Shown here one piece after another: positions 1 through 9,218 of a stretch of 64,000 bases of DNA. The notes under the pieces are model-generated. The model saw nothing but the letters and a program-made list of their open reading frames with translations, made no database searches and had not been told where the DNA came from. The DNA is taken from NCBI GenBank assembly GCA_000341795.1, contig AODO01000018.1, forward strand, positions 1 to 64,000, in the 5' to 3' direction. Positions within the stretch are counted from its first letter, which is position 1; every line of letters begins with the position of its first letter. The position numbers and the translations under genes were made by a program. This stretch comes from Rhodococcus triatomae BKS 15-14. GTDB taxonomy: Bacteria > Actinomycetota > Actinomycetes > Mycobacteriales > Mycobacteriaceae.

Positions 1-6
1 AGCCGC

Positions 7-939
7 CTACAGCTTGCGCAGCCGCAACCGGTTGATGGAGTGGTCGGCGTCCTTGCGCAACACCAGGGTCGCGCGCGGACGCGTCGGCAGGATGTTCTCC
101 ACCAGGTTCGGACGATTGATCGAGTTCCAGATGTCCTCGGCCGCGATGGTGGCGTGCTCGTCCGACAGGTTCGAGTAGTGGTGGAAATGCGCCTGCGGGT
201 CGGCGAACGACGTCTTGCGCAGCGCCAGGAAACGTTTGATGTACCAGCGCTCGATGTCCTCGACCTTCGCGTCGACGTATATCGAGAAGTCGAACAGGTC
301 GGAGACCATCAACCGTGGTCCCGTCTGCAGCACGTTCAGGCCCTCGAGGATCAGGATGTCCGGCTGCCGGATCAAGTGGTACTGCCCGGGGACGATGTCG
401 TACGAGCGATGTGAATAGACCGGGGCCGCAACCTCTTCGGAACCCGACTTCACCTCGGTCACGAAGCGGAGCAGCTTGCGTCGGTCGTAGCTCTCCGGAA
501 AACCCTTGCGATGCATGATGCCGCGGCGCGTCAGCTCCGCCGTGGGGTACAGGAAGCCGTCCGTGGTGACCAGGTCGACGCGGGGGTGGTGCTCCCAGCG
601 CGCCAGCAGGGCCTGCAGCACGCGTGCCGTGGTGGACTTTCCGACGGCGACCGAGCCGGCGACGCCGATGACGAACGGCACCTGGCGATCCGGATGCTTC
701 TCGCCGAGGAACGTCGCGGTCGCGGCGAAGAGGCGTTGCCGGGCGGCGACCTGCAGGTGGATCAGTCGGGCCAGCGGCAGGTACACCTCGGCGACCTCGT
801 CGAGGTCGATCTGCTCACCGAGGCCGCGCATGCCCTGGAGTTCCTCCTCCGTGAGCACGAGCGGCGTCGACTTCCGCAGTGTCCGCCACTGCTTCCGGTC
901 GAATTCGACGTAGGGGCTGCTTTCGCTCACCCTCGCCAT
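7..939 (-). CDS. coaA: Pantothenate kinase, type I (CoaA)
   Basis: Phosphorylates pantothenate in the first step of coenzyme A synthesis, in the cytoplasm. The 310-aa product has the P-loop [12 protein letters not shown], followed by VTTDGFLYP and the [10 protein letters not shown] and [11 protein letters not shown] segments typical of actinobacterial CoaA. It closely resembles mycobacterial CoaA from the N-terminal SPYVEFDR to the C-terminal [12 protein letters not shown]. The open frame extends 64 codons upstream, but the ATG at 939 gives the N-terminus usual for the family, so I chose it. It is transcribed away from the next gene, with about 100 bp between them. Recognition is by sequence familiarity and I am very sure of it. 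Confidence 0.97.
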   Translation of the reverse strand: MARVSESSPYVEFDRKQWRTLRKSTPLVLTEEELQGMRGLGEQIDLDEVAEVYLPLARLIHLQVAARQRLFAATATFLGEKHPDRQVPFVIGVAGSVAVGKSTTARVLQALLARWEHHPRVDLVTTDGFLYPTAELTRRGIMHRKGFPESYDRRKLLRFVTEVKSGSEEVAAPVYSHRSYDIVPGQYHLIRQPDILILEGLNVLQTGPRLMVSDLFDFSIYVDAKVEDIERWYIKRFLALRKTSFADPQAHFHHYSNLSDEHATIAAEDIWNSINRPNLVENILPTRPRATLVLRKDADHSINRLRLRKL

Positions 940-1045
940 ACGCGCGCTCCGGCCTCGATCTGCATCGCCTCGATCTGCATACGTGGATTGTGCTCGCACA
1001 CACACTTCGATGCTGCGTCGGGTCCGGCCACTAGGGTGCACAGGT

Positions 1046-2242
1046 ATGGACGCAACCACCTTCGTACGCGAGTATCTGCTGCTCGGGCTCGGTTTCGACC
1101 GGATCGAGGACGGGTTCGTCGACGCCTTCACAGGCGATCCCGAACTGCGCAGGCAGGTGGAGAACGCGGCCCCGCCCGAGCCCCGTCAACTGGCCCGCCG
1201 GGCAGCGGAACTGCGTGCCGAACTGCCCAACGTCGAGTTCGCCGCCGACCGCGCCGAGTTCCTGGACGTGCACCTGCGCGCCCTCGAGTGCTCGGCACGT
1301 AAGTTCGCGGGCGAGGAGATCGGCTTCGTCGACGAGGTGCACGCGTACTTCGACGTGCGCATCGAGCCCGGGTCCGTCGAGGACTACCGGGCCGCGCACC
1401 GCGCGATGGACGAGGTCCTCGCGGGCGACGGCAGCCGTCCGCTGGCGGAGCGGCTGCAGGCGCACCGCACGGCCGACGAGATCCCGCCGGAACGGCTCGC
1501 CGAGTGCGTCGACGCGTTCTCGTCGGCGCTACGTGACCTCGTCCGCGCCCGGTATCCGTTGCCCGACACCGAGCGGGTCGAGTACGAGGTGGTGGGTGAC
1601 AAGCCCTGGTCGGGGTTCAACTACTACCTGGGCGACTACCGGTCGACGGTCGCCATCAACTCGGACCTCAAGCAACACATGGCACACCTACCGCACCTCA
1701 TCGCGCACGAGTCGTACCCGGGGCACCACACCGAGCACTGCCGCAAGGAGGCGGGACTCGTCGACGCCGGTCAGGTCGAACACACGATCTTCCTGGTCAA
1801 CACGCCGCAGTGCCTGATGGCAGAGGGCCTGGCGGACCATGCGCTCGGCGCCGTCGTCGGACCGGGATGGGGGAAGTGGGCCGAGGAGATCTACGCCGAT
1901 CTCGGCCTCCGCTTCGACGGGGAACGCGCCGAGGCTCTGTCGACGGCGTCGGCGGGGTTGCTGGGGGTGCGGCAGGACGCCGCGTTGCTGCTCCACGACC
2001 GCGGACGGTCCCAGGACGAGGTCGCGGAGTTCCTGCAGACGTGGAACCTCACCTCGCCCGAACGGGCCCGGCAGTCCTTGCGGTTCCTCTCCTCGCCCCT
2101 GTGGCGGGCCTACTCGTCGACCTACGTCGAGGGCTATCGGCTGCTGGATTCGTGGCTCGATCGCGCCGGGGACGCAGCCGAACGGGCCGAGCTGTTCCGG
2201 CGGCTCCTGGACGAGCCGTTGATCCCGTCGGCGTTGCGCTGA
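1046..2242 (+). CDS. DUF885 family protein, putative zinc-peptidase-like
   Basis: A 398-aa soluble protein of the DUF885 family. Its hallmark is HESYPGHH at residues 221-228, which resembles a metallopeptidase zinc site and is followed by an [12 protein letters not shown] segment. No signal peptide is seen. The ATG at 1046 is preferred over an in-frame start about 60 bp upstream because the extra residues look non-coding. Substrate and role are unknown. Peptidase activity is an inference from the histidine-rich motif. It lies between divergent coaA and a convergent SnoaL-like gene, and nothing links it to the siderophore locus. Confidence 0.85.
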   Translation: MDATTFVREYLLLGLGFDRIEDGFVDAFTGDPELRRQVENAAPPEPRQLARRAAELRAELPNVEFAADRAEFLDVHLRALECSARKFAGEEIGFVDEVHAYFDVRIEPGSVEDYRAAHRAMDEVLAGDGSRPLAERLQAHRTADEIPPERLAECVDAFSSALRDLVRARYPLPDTERVEYEVVGDKPWSGFNYYLGDYRSTVAINSDLKQHMAHLPHLIAHESYPGHHTEHCRKEAGLVDAGQVEHTIFLVNTPQCLMAEGLADHALGAVVGPGWGKWAEEIYADLGLRFDGERAEALSTASAGLLGVRQDAALLLHDRGRSQDEVAEFLQTWNLTSPERARQSLRFLSSPLWRAYSSTYVEGYRLLDSWLDRAGDAAERAELFRRLLDEPLIPSALR

Positions 2243-2285
2243 CGGGACGCGCCGAACGGTTCCGTCTCGGCGCCGCGGGCTGTGG

Positions 2286-2744
2286 TCAGGGACGCGGCGA
2301 CCAGCGCTGCGGTCCCGGACCCAATGCGGCGAAGGATCCGACGTGACCACGGTTGTGCTTCACACGCCGGGCCAGCCGCCACGTGTCGCCCTGCCGGACC
2401 CAGGTGTCGTGGTAGTCGCCGAGCGTCCGGAATGTCAGATCGGCGTGGTCGCCGGTGCCGAGGTGCATGTCGCTCACATAGGCGCGGCTGGTGGCGCGGT
2501 CGCCGTCCACGTCCACGACGACGTTGCCGAGCAAGTGCTGGGTGGGGCCGCACTCGTCGAGGAACGAGCGGATCGTCGCGACGAACTCGGCCCGGCCGTG
2601 CAGTTCCCCGGTGCCGAGGTCGGATGTCGCGTCCGCGAGGACCAGGTCGTCGAGTGCGGACCAGTCGCGGTCGTCCATCGCACGGGCGATCAGCGTCAGG
2701 GTCCGGGTGATCGCGTGTTCGGTGAGCAGATCGTCGAGGGTCAT
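2286..2744 (-). CDS. SnoaL-like (NTF2-fold) protein
   Basis: A 152-aa protein with the SnoaL_4/NTF2-like pattern: an N-terminal helix region (residues about 5-35) with DRDWSALDDLVLAD, then a beta-rich half with RTLGDYHDTWVRQGDTW. Members include small polyketide cyclases, dehydratases and many uncharacterised proteins, so the reaction cannot be named. The start is the ATG at 2744. It converges on the DUF885 gene with about 40 bp between stops. No partner gene suggests a substrate. Confidence 0.75.
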   Translation of the reverse strand: MTLDDLLTEHAITRTLTLIARAMDDRDWSALDDLVLADATSDLGTGELHGRAEFVATIRSFLDECGPTQHLLGNVVVDVDGDRATSRAYVSDMHLGTGDHADLTFRTLGDYHDTWVRQGDTWRLARRVKHNRGHVGSFAALGPGPQRWSPRP

Positions 2745-2921
2745 CGGTGCTCCGTGGGTTCGGCCGGGATGTGTCCGGACATCGAACCCCGATCCCGCCC
2801 GCGTTGGGCCCCGGTGTCCCGTTGGTCGGTACCACCCGCTCGGGACCCGTGACCGGGTGGCGTTGACCTGGCCCTACAATGAGACCTGCCCCTGCCCGGC
2901 CTTCCACTTGGAGACTCCTCG

Positions 2922-4235
2922 ATGACCGCTGTGCCCAGCACCGACGTCAACAATGCCTCGCTCGCCGAACTCGACCCCGAGGTCGCCGCGGCAATGAACG
3001 GCGAGCTGGCCCGTCAGCGCGACACCCTCGAGATGATCGCGTCGGAGAACTTCGTGCCCCGCGCAGTGCTGCAGGCGCAGGGCAGCGTCCTGACCAACAA
3101 GTACGCCGAGGGGTACCCGGGTCGCCGCTACTACGGCGGCTGCGAGCACGTCGACGTGGTGGAGAACCTCGCCCGTGAGCGCGCGAAGGCCGTCTTCGGT
3201 GCCGAGTTCGCGAACGTGCAGCCGCACGCAGGCGCGCAGGCCAACGCCGCGGTGCTGATGGCGCTGATGAACCCGGGCGAGAAGCTCCTCGGGATGGACC
3301 TCGCGCACGGCGGGCACCTCACCCACGGCATGAAGCTGAACTTCTCCGGCAAGCTGTACCAGGTCGCGTCCTACGGCGTCCGCGAGGACACCCACGTCGT
3401 CGACATGGACCAGGTCCGCGAGATCGCTCTCGCCGAGCGTCCGCAGGTGCTCATCGCCGGCTGGTCCGCGTACCCGCGTCACCTCGACTTCGCGGCGTTC
3501 CGGTCGATCGCCGACGAGGTCGGCGCGAAGCTGTGGGTCGACATGGCGCACTTCGCCGGCCTGGTCGCCGCCGGTCTGCACCCCTCGCCGGTGCCGCACG
3601 CCGACGTCGTCTCCACGACCGTGCACAAGACCCTCGGTGGCCCCCGCTCCGGGATGATCCTCGCCAAGCAGGAATGGGCGAAGAAGCTGAACTCGTCGGT
3701 GTTCCCCGGCCAGCAGGGTGGGCCGCTGATGCACGCGGTCGCCGCGAAGGCCGTCGCCATGAAGATCGCCGGCACCCCCGAGTTCGCGGAACGTCAGGAA
3801 CGCACTCTCGCCGGGTCGAAGATCCTCGCCGAGCGCCTCGGCGGCGCCGACGTCGCCGGCAACGGGATCTCCGTGCTCACGGGCGGCACCGACGTGCACC
3901 TGGTGCTGGTGGACCTGCGCAACTCCGAGCTGGACGGTCAGCAGGGCGAGGATCTGCTGCACGAGATCGGAATCACCGTCAACCGCAACGCCGTTCCGTT
4001 CGACCCGCGTCCGCCGATGAACCCGTCCGGCCTGCGGATCGGTACTCCGGCGCTCGCCACCCGCGGTTTCGGCGAGGCCGAGTTCACCGAGGTCGCCGAC
4101 ATCATTGCCACCGCGCTCGCCAGCGGTCAGGGCGCCGACGTCCCGGCCCTGCGCGCCCGGGTCTCGAAGCTGGCGCTGGACTTCCCGCTGTACGACGGCC
4201 TGGAGAACTGGGGACTGCTCTCCAAGAACGTCTAG
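2922..4235 (+). CDS. glyA: Serine hydroxymethyltransferase (GlyA)
   Basis: Interconverts serine and glycine using tetrahydrofolate and pyridoxal phosphate, supplying one-carbon units. The 437-aa product has the full family length. It shows [10 protein letters not shown] near residue 40, [13 protein letters not shown] with the substrate-contacting tyrosines, and [13 protein letters not shown] with the PLP-binding lysine. The start is the ATG at 2922, with GGAG about 8 bases upstream. TACAAT at 2875-2880 could be a -10 element, but no convincing -35 was found. A strong hairpin follows the stop codon. Confidence 0.98.
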   Translation: MTAVPSTDVNNASLAELDPEVAAAMNGELARQRDTLEMIASENFVPRAVLQAQGSVLTNKYAEGYPGRRYYGGCEHVDVVENLARERAKAVFGAEFANVQPHAGAQANAAVLMALMNPGEKLLGMDLAHGGHLTHGMKLNFSGKLYQVASYGVREDTHVVDMDQVREIALAERPQVLIAGWSAYPRHLDFAAFRSIADEVGAKLWVDMAHFAGLVAAGLHPSPVPHADVVSTTVHKTLGGPRSGMILAKQEWAKKLNSSVFPGQQGGPLMHAVAAKAVAMKIAGTPEFAERQERTLAGSKILAERLGGADVAGNGISVLTGGTDVHLVLVDLRNSELDGQQGEDLLHEIGITVNRNAVPFDPRPPMNPSGLRIGTPALATRGFGEAEFTEVADIIATALASGQGADVPALRARVSKLALDFPLYDGLENWGLLSKNV

Positions 4236-4248
4236 TCGTAGCCAGGCG

Positions 4249-4284
4249 AACACGGCCCGCACCCGAACGGGTGTGGGCCGTGTT
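4249..4284 (+). terminator. Terminator-like hairpin after glyA
   Basis: A 16-bp stem (4249-4264 with 4269-4284) has one G-U pair and a 4-base loop, and begins 14 bases after the glyA stop. The stem is strong but there is no T-run, as is common in GC-rich actinobacteria. Confidence 0.75.
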
Positions 4285-4719
4285 GCATGTTGGCGGAGCC
4301 TCCACACGGCGTCGACGACGGCGAGCCCGCCGTGGCTGGTGAATCGAGCTGTCCGGGTTCGGCTTACGAGGTCCGGACGTCCGGTGGCGGCTTTCGTCGC
4401 GCCGGAATCGCAACTTCGGGGTTCGGCCGCGCGGCGTGAGGCGCCGGCGCGGAACGCGCCGCAGGCCGCGGCGATCCGACGACCTGCCGCCAGGGACCGT
4501 CCGCCGGGCGTTCACCCACAGGCTGTCCGATTCGTGACAGGCGATGCGGCTGAGGTTGCAGGGGCTGGTCCGGTGTCCGGAACCGCTGTGAAGGCAGGAT
4601 TCTCGCGACGGCGGTTTACGCAACGTTCACCGTGTTGGTCACGCAGGGACGGGTCGAGTGGACGTAGCGTTCAGGCCAACGGGTGACAGGGTAAGTCGCC
4701 CGTCCGGGAGGTTCGAGTC
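4285..4719. other. Intergenic stretch with no recognised gene
   Basis: About 435 bp between the glyA terminator and the small ORF in front of phoH2. Open frames cross it on both strands, but none has a recognisable protein, a plausible ribosome site and a sensible boundary together. It presumably carries the phoH2 promoter. I saw no riboswitch that I can name. Confidence 0.5.
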
Positions 4720-4833
4720 GTGACTGACATCGCGCAGTACGAGGGGACCGGCGCCCGGTCCCTGTGGGCTTCGCCCCACCCGGACCGACCGGCCCAGCGA
4801 ACCGCCGCTTGCGCGGGCGCCGCGTCAGTGTAG
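4720..4833 (+). CDS. Possible 37-aa ORF in front of phoH2 (leader or antitoxin-like)
   Basis: A GTG at 4720 is preceded by a good GGAGG (4707-4711) at normal spacing. It opens 37 codons ending in TAG at 4831-4833, and that stop lies inside the TAGGAG ribosome site of phoH2. The peptide starts [11 protein letters not shown] and matches nothing I recognise. Two hairpins lie inside it: 4744-4762 (8-bp perfect stem, 3-base loop) and 4764-4779 (5-bp stem). In mycobacteria a short upstream gene, phoAT, is described as partner of phoH2. This ORF sits in the same place, but equivalence is only inferred and it may not be translated. Confidence 0.35.
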   Translation: MTDIAQYEGTGARSLWASPHPDRPAQRTAACAGAASV

Positions 4834-4841
4834 GAGCCACC

Positions 4842-6152
4842 GTGACCGCAAACCGCTCCGTCCGCACCTACGTCCTCGACACGTCCGTTCTGCTCTCCGA
4901 TCCGTGGGCTGTCACCCGGTTCGCCGAGCACGCGGTCGTGCTGCCGCTGGTTGTCATCAGTGAGCTGGAGGGCAAGCGTCACCACCACGAGCTGGGATGG
5001 TTTGCGCGAGAGGCGCTTCGGATGCTGGACGATCTGAGACTCGAGCACGGCAGGCTCGATCAACCGGTGCCGATCGGTTCCGAGGACGGCACGCTCCAGG
5101 TCGAGTTGAACCATACCGACCCGGCGGTGCTCCCGGTGGGATTCCGCACCGATTCGAATGATTCCCGCATTCTCGCCTGCGCACTGAACCTCGCCGCCGA
5201 GGGCCAGGACGTGGTGCTCGTCAGCAAGGACATCCCGCTCCGCGTCAAGGCGGGCGCGGTCGGGCTGCCCGCCGACGAGTACCACGCGCAGGACGTGGTG
5301 ACGTCGGGATGGACCGGTATGACGGAACTCGACGTCGCATCGGAGCAGATCGACCAGCTCTTCGGCGACGGCGTGATCGATCTCGAACAGGCTCGGGAAC
5401 TGCCCTGCCACACCGGGATCCGGCTCCTCGGGGGCCGGTCGAGTGCGCTCGGACGCGTCAATCCCGACAAGCAGGTCCAGTTGGTGAGGGGCGAGAGGGA
5501 GGCGTTCGGTCTGCACGGGCGGTCCGCCGAGCAGCGTGTCGCGCTGGACCTGTTGCTGGACGAGAGCGTCGGCATCGTCTCGCTCGGCGGCAAGGCGGGC
5601 ACCGGAAAGTCGGCGCTGGCGCTCACCGCGGGCCTCGAAGCGGTGCTCGAGCGCCGCACCCACCGCAAGGTCGTCGTGTTCCGCCCGCTCTACGCGGTCG
5701 GCGGGCAGGAACTGGGCTACCTGCCGGGCAGCGAGAGCGAGAAGATGGGGCCGTGGGCGCAGGCCGTCTTCGACACCCTCGACGGCCTCGCGAGCCCCGA
5801 GGTGATGGACGAGGTCATCAATCGGGGAATGCTGGAAGTGTTGCCGCTCACCCACATCCGGGGGCGGTCACTGCACGATTCGTTCGTGATCGTCGACGAG
5901 GCGCAGTCCCTCGAACGGAACGTGCTTCTCACGGTGCTGTCGCGCCTCGGCAGCGGTTCGCGGGTGGTGCTGACCCACGACGTCGCGCAGCGCGACAACC
6001 TGAGGGTCGGCCGGCACGACGGTGTCGCCGCGGTGATCGAGAAGCTCAAGGGGCACCCGCTTTTCGCGCACATCACACTCACCCGCAGTGAGCGCTCCCC
6101 GATCGCGGCCCTGGTGACCGAGATGCTCGAGGAGTTCGGCCCCACCGCATAG
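4842..6152 (+). CDS. phoH2: PIN-PhoH fusion protein (PhoH2-type RNase/helicase)
   Basis: A 436-aa two-domain protein. The N-terminal PIN nuclease domain (about 1-145) has acidic residues in [21 protein letters not shown] and [11 protein letters not shown]. The C-terminal PhoH ATPase domain (about 230-430) has Walker [10 protein letters not shown] and Walker [12 protein letters not shown]. Mycobacterial PhoH2 proteins of this layout are described as sequence-dependent RNA helicase/RNases. The GTG at 4842, with TAGGAG upstream, fits the conserved N-terminus better than the longer open frame. Position after glyA matches M. tuberculosis gene order, though desA2 is absent here. Confidence 0.95.
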   Translation: MTANRSVRTYVLDTSVLLSDPWAVTRFAEHAVVLPLVVISELEGKRHHHELGWFAREALRMLDDLRLEHGRLDQPVPIGSEDGTLQVELNHTDPAVLPVGFRTDSNDSRILACALNLAAEGQDVVLVSKDIPLRVKAGAVGLPADEYHAQDVVTSGWTGMTELDVASEQIDQLFGDGVIDLEQARELPCHTGIRLLGGRSSALGRVNPDKQVQLVRGEREAFGLHGRSAEQRVALDLLLDESVGIVSLGGKAGTGKSALALTAGLEAVLERRTHRKVVVFRPLYAVGGQELGYLPGSESEKMGPWAQAVFDTLDGLASPEVMDEVINRGMLEVLPLTHIRGRSLHDSFVIVDEAQSLERNVLLTVLSRLGSGSRVVLTHDVAQRDNLRVGRHDGVAAVIEKLKGHPLFAHITLTRSERSPIAALVTEMLEEFGPTA

Positions 6153-6169
6153 GTGCGGCTGCGCGGCCC

Positions 6170-6209
6170 GTGCGCGCTCGTGGTGGTTCACGCCACCACG
6201 AGCGCGTAC
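6170..6209. terminator. Bidirectional terminator between phoH2 and the LEH-like gene
   Basis: A nearly perfect inverted repeat: 14 perfect pairs (6173-6186 with 6193-6206), extendable to 17 with one G-U pair, and a 6-base loop. It sits between two convergent stop codons, so it probably serves both genes. Confidence 0.85.
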
Positions 6210-6213
6210 GCGT

Positions 6214-6663
6214 CTATGCGCCCAGGTAGCCGGTGGAGCGGCCGCCGCGACGTCCCCGGGCGAGCCGGTACAGTCCGACGATCAAGCCGCGCAGGGAATC
6301 TCGGTAGCTGAAGTAGTCGCGCCAGACCGCGATCCTGCCGTCGCGTACCTCGAACGTGCCGCACACCCAGAACTCGACGGACAGTGGGCCGACCGCGATC
6401 AGGTCGGTGCGCTCGGTCTGCACGACGTTTCCGGTCGAGGTGATGTTGTGCACGATCACGTCGAAATTCACCGAGGGGCGGGCGAGGCCACGCAACGCAG
6501 CGACTGCACGGGCGCCGCGCAGCGTGGGCAGCGAGACGTTCTGCCAGACGATGTCCTCGGTGACGAGCGCGGTGGCCGCGTCCAGGTCGGAGTGGGCGAG
6601 GGCGGTGAGGAATTCTTCGACCACCGCGGTGGACGTGGTCGCTGGGGGAGCGGGCGAGGGCAT
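6214..6663 (-). CDS. Limonene-1,2-epoxide hydrolase-like protein
   Basis: A 149-aa NTF2-fold protein of the limonene-epoxide hydrolase (LEH) type. The RTD within TERTDLI and the aspartate in VWRDYFSYRD match the Arg-Asp and Asp positions of the LEH catalytic triad. Family members open epoxides or have unknown roles, so the substrate is not predicted. The ATG at 6663 is preferred over a longer frame because residues from MPSPAPP onward give the usual length. It converges on phoH2 across a strong terminator. Confidence 0.8.
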   Translation of the reverse strand: MPSPAPPATTSTAVVEEFLTALAHSDLDAATALVTEDIVWQNVSLPTLRGARAVAALRGLARPSVNFDVIVHNITSTGNVVQTERTDLIAVGPLSVEFWVCGTFEVRDGRIAVWRDYFSYRDSLRGLIVGLYRLARGRRGGRSTGYLGA

Positions 6664-6773
6664 GTGGGTCTCCGTCGGTCGATCGGTCGGGGTTGCGCCG
6701 ATCCTGCCAGCGGGAACACGCCGAGTACATCCCCAGCGTTTGACCGGAGGCCTGCGACCGGTCACGATGTGGT

Positions 6774-7427
6774 GTGCGGAATGTGATGTCAGTCATATTT
6801 TCGACCGTTGTCGCGACGGTGCTGGCGCTGTTGTGCGCTCCGATCGCCGCAGCCCAGGGCCCGTGGTTCGCGGATCAGGTCGGATCCGCGAACCAGGTCG
6901 TCGCCGTCAACGGGACCTCCGGTTCCGGCGCGACCCTCGAGGCCTGGCAGCGATCGCCGGTCGGGTGGCACCGGGTGTCCCCCTCGGTGCCGGCGCTGGT
7001 GGGAGAAGCCGGTTTCACGGACCGCGCACGCGACGGCTTCCCCGCGACCCCGACCGGTGTGTTCAGCCTCGACGAGGCATTCGGTACGGCGCCGTCGCCG
7101 GGCGGCGGGCTGCCCTACCGGACCGTCGGCCCGGACGACTGGTGGGACGGCGACCCGGCGAGCCCCACGTTCAACACCCATCAGGTCTGCGCGCCGGGTA
7201 CCTGCGCGTTCGACGAGGATGCTGCGGAGCAACTGCAGATCCCCGAGTACCGCTACGCGGTGACGATGGGGGTCAACAAGGCTCGCGTTCCCGGCGACGG
7301 GGGAGCGTTCTTCCTCCATGTTGCGAACGGCGAACCCACCCTCGGGTGTGTCGCCATCGACGAGTCGTCTCTCGTGTGGCTCATCCGCTGGCTGCAGCCG
7401 GGTGCGGTCATCGCGATCGAGCGCTGA
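6774..7427 (+). CDS. Secreted YkuD/ErfK-type L,D-transpeptidase-like protein
   Basis: A 217-aa protein with an N-terminal signal peptide (hydrophobic FSTVVATVLALLCAPIAAAQ, cleavage probably near AAA-QG) and a C-terminal catalytic block, FFLHVANGEPTLGCVAI. The latter matches the His...GCV signature of the COG3786 branch of YkuD proteins. Such enzymes act on peptidoglycan peptides outside the membrane, but activity here is inferred. The first start is GTG 6774, with GTG 6783 and ATG 6786 as alternatives. No strong ribosome site separates them. A tandem repeat begins in its stop codon. Confidence 0.8.
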   Translation: MRNVMSVIFSTVVATVLALLCAPIAAAQGPWFADQVGSANQVVAVNGTSGSGATLEAWQRSPVGWHRVSPSVPALVGEAGFTDRARDGFPATPTGVFSLDEAFGTAPSPGGGLPYRTVGPDDWWDGDPASPTFNTHQVCAPGTCAFDEDAAEQLQIPEYRYAVTMGVNKARVPGDGGAFFLHVANGEPTLGCVAIDESSLVWLIRWLQPGAVIAIER

Positions 7428-7501
7428 CGGCGGTGCCGTCGATCGGGCTCTGACGGCGGTGCCGTCGATCGGGCTCTGACGGCGGTGCCGTCGATCGGGC
7501 G
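7424..7501. repeat. Three tandem 26-bp repeats, each with a hairpin
   Basis: Three adjacent copies (7424-7449, 7450-7475, 7476-7501), identical except for the last base of the third. Each carries GACGGC-GGT-GCCGTC, able to form a 6-bp stem with a 3-base loop. The first copy includes the stop codon of the upstream gene and the last ends 9 bases before the stop of the convergent DHB ligase gene. The array may act as a serial bidirectional terminator. Confidence 0.9.
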
Positions 7502-7509
7502 CTGACGAC

Positions 7510-9150
7510 TCAGCGGACGGTCAGCGCCTGGCGCAATTCCTTGCGGCTGGTCTTGCCGACGCCGGTTTCGGGGAAGGCGTCGAGAACCTGCACCTTGTCC
7601 GGGATCTTCCAGGCGGCGAGTCCGCGTTCACGGACGAATGCGCGGATCTGTCCCGTCTTCGGCGGATTCTCCTCGTCGGCGGCGAGGACGAATGCGCAGG
7701 TGCGCTCGCCGAGGTATTCGTCGGCCATCGCGACGACCACGGCGTCCCGGATCGAGGGGTGGGCCAGCAGGTGTTCCTCGACCTCCTCGGCGGACACCTT
7801 CTCGCCACCGCGATTGATCCGGTCGACGGCGCGACCGCAGACGGTGATGTTGCCGGCCGGGTCGACGCGGACGATGTCGCCGGTGTGGTACCAGCCGTCG
7901 GCGGTGAACGAGCGCGCGTCGGCGTCGGCGTTGTTGTAGTAGCCGCGGATCGTGTAGGGCCCGCGGGTCAGTAGCGCACCTTCGGTTCCCTCCGGGACGT
8001 CGGAGTCGTTGTCGTCGACGACGCGGATCCGGTCGAGCGGCGACATCGGCCGGCCCTGTGTGGTGTTCACGACCTCGTCGGGGTCGTCGAGTCGGGTGTA
8101 GCAGACGAGACCTTCGGCCATCCCGAACACCTGCTGCAGGCGGGCGCCGAGTGCTGGACCGATGCGGGCGGCGAGTTCGTCGGGGCAGCGGGCCCCGCCG
8201 ACCTGGACGGTGGCGAGGGTGGAGATGTCGTGGGCGGTGCCGCGCTCGGCGGCCTCCGTCCACAGCCGGGCCAGTGGGGGGACGAGCCCGGTCATGGTGA
8301 CGCGGGCCCGCTCGATCATCGCGAAGGCCGTGCTCGGCGCCGGGGAGGGGGTGAGCGCGATCGTGCCGCCCGCGGCGACGGCTCCGAGGATGCCGGGCGA
8401 GCTCATCGGAAAGTTGTGGGAGACAGGGAGAGTCGCCATGTAGACGGTGTCCTCGGTCACGCCGCACAGTTCGTTGCTGCGGATCACGCTGTAGAGGTAG
8501 TCGTCGTGGGTGCGGGGGATCAGTTTGGGGATGCCGGTGCTGCCCCCGGACAGCTGCAGGAATGCGACCTCGGACGGGTCGGCGGCGGGGAACTCGCGGG
8601 CGGCGCCGCGCACGGTGTCGAAAGCGATCGTGTCGTCCGGGGCGGCGGCGCCCGTGTCGGGGATGCAGATCACGGTGCGTAGTGTCGGCACGGCGGTGGC
8701 GACCTCGGTGGCGAGGGCGGCGTGGTCGAAGCCTTCGTGGTGATGCGCGACGACGATCGCGACGGCCCCGGATGCGGTGGCGAGGGCGGTCAGCTCGGCG
8801 GCGCGGTGCGCGGGGAGGCAGAACACCGGGAGTGCGTCGATCCGGAACAGGGCGAAGACGGTGGCGACGTACTCGGCTCGGTTGGGCAGCTGGACCATCA
8901 CCCGTTGCCGTGGTGCGACGCCGAGGTCGAGCAGTCCGGCGGCGAGTGCGTCGACGCGGGCGTCGAGTTCGGCGTAGGTCCACGAGGTGTCGGCATCGAC
9001 GACGGCGACGGCGTCCGAGCGCCTGCCCACACTGTCGCGGAGGACGCGGTCGAACGTCGTTCCCGCCCAGACGCCCTCGCGCCGGTAGCTCGCGGCGTCG
9101 GCCTCGGGCCACCGGGTGAATTCGACAGGTCCGCTCGACTGCTCGGGCAC
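7510..9150 (-). CDS. dhbE: 2,3-dihydroxybenzoate-AMP ligase (EntE/DhbE type)
   Basis: A stand-alone 546-aa adenylation enzyme that activates DHB with ATP and loads it on an aryl carrier protein. Motifs include SGGSTGIPKLIPRTHDDY (ATP loop), VSHNFPMSSPG with the asparagine typical of aryl-acid binding, DGWYHTGDI, GRAVDRINRGGEKVS and a C-terminal GVGKTSRKEL carrying the catalytic lysine. The GTG at 9150, preceded by AAGGG, starts the conserved region; the longer open frame is spurious. An iron box at 9200-9218 lies between it and divergent dhbA. The likely carrier is the aryl carrier protein at 40047-40277. Confidence 0.95.
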   Translation of the reverse strand: MPEQSSGPVEFTRWPEADAASYRREGVWAGTTFDRVLRDSVGRRSDAVAVVDADTSWTYAELDARVDALAAGLLDLGVAPRQRVMVQLPNRAEYVATVFALFRIDALPVFCLPAHRAAELTALATASGAVAIVVAHHHEGFDHAALATEVATAVPTLRTVICIPDTGAAAPDDTIAFDTVRGAAREFPAADPSEVAFLQLSGGSTGIPKLIPRTHDDYLYSVIRSNELCGVTEDTVYMATLPVSHNFPMSSPGILGAVAAGGTIALTPSPAPSTAFAMIERARVTMTGLVPPLARLWTEAAERGTAHDISTLATVQVGGARCPDELAARIGPALGARLQQVFGMAEGLVCYTRLDDPDEVVNTTQGRPMSPLDRIRVVDDNDSDVPEGTEGALLTRGPYTIRGYYNNADADARSFTADGWYHTGDIVRVDPAGNITVCGRAVDRINRGGEKVSAEEVEEHLLAHPSIRDAVVVAMADEYLGERTCAFVLAADEENPPKTGQIRAFVRERGLAAWKIPDKVQVLDAFPETGVGKTSRKELRQALTVR

Positions 9151-9199
9151 CGCATCCCTTTCGCTTCGGGTGTGCCCTGCGGCGCCACCCCCAAATCCG

Positions 9200-9218
9200 T
9201 AAGGGTAGCCTACGCTTA
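9200..9218. promoter_or_regulatory. IdeR/DtxR-type iron box, dhbE-dhbA divergent promoter
   Basis: TAAGGGTAGCCTACGCTTA matches the 19-bp consensus TTAGGTTAGSCTAACCTAA at about 14 positions. It lies 50 bp upstream of dhbE and touches the first possible dhbA start. Repression by an iron-loaded IdeR-like protein is inferred from the match and the context. Confidence 0.85.

Noticed and set aside
4701-4730. GGTTCGAGTC resembling a tRNA T-loop before phoH2
   Set aside because: The flanking bases do not form the T stem, and no acceptor, D or anticodon arms can be drawn around it.
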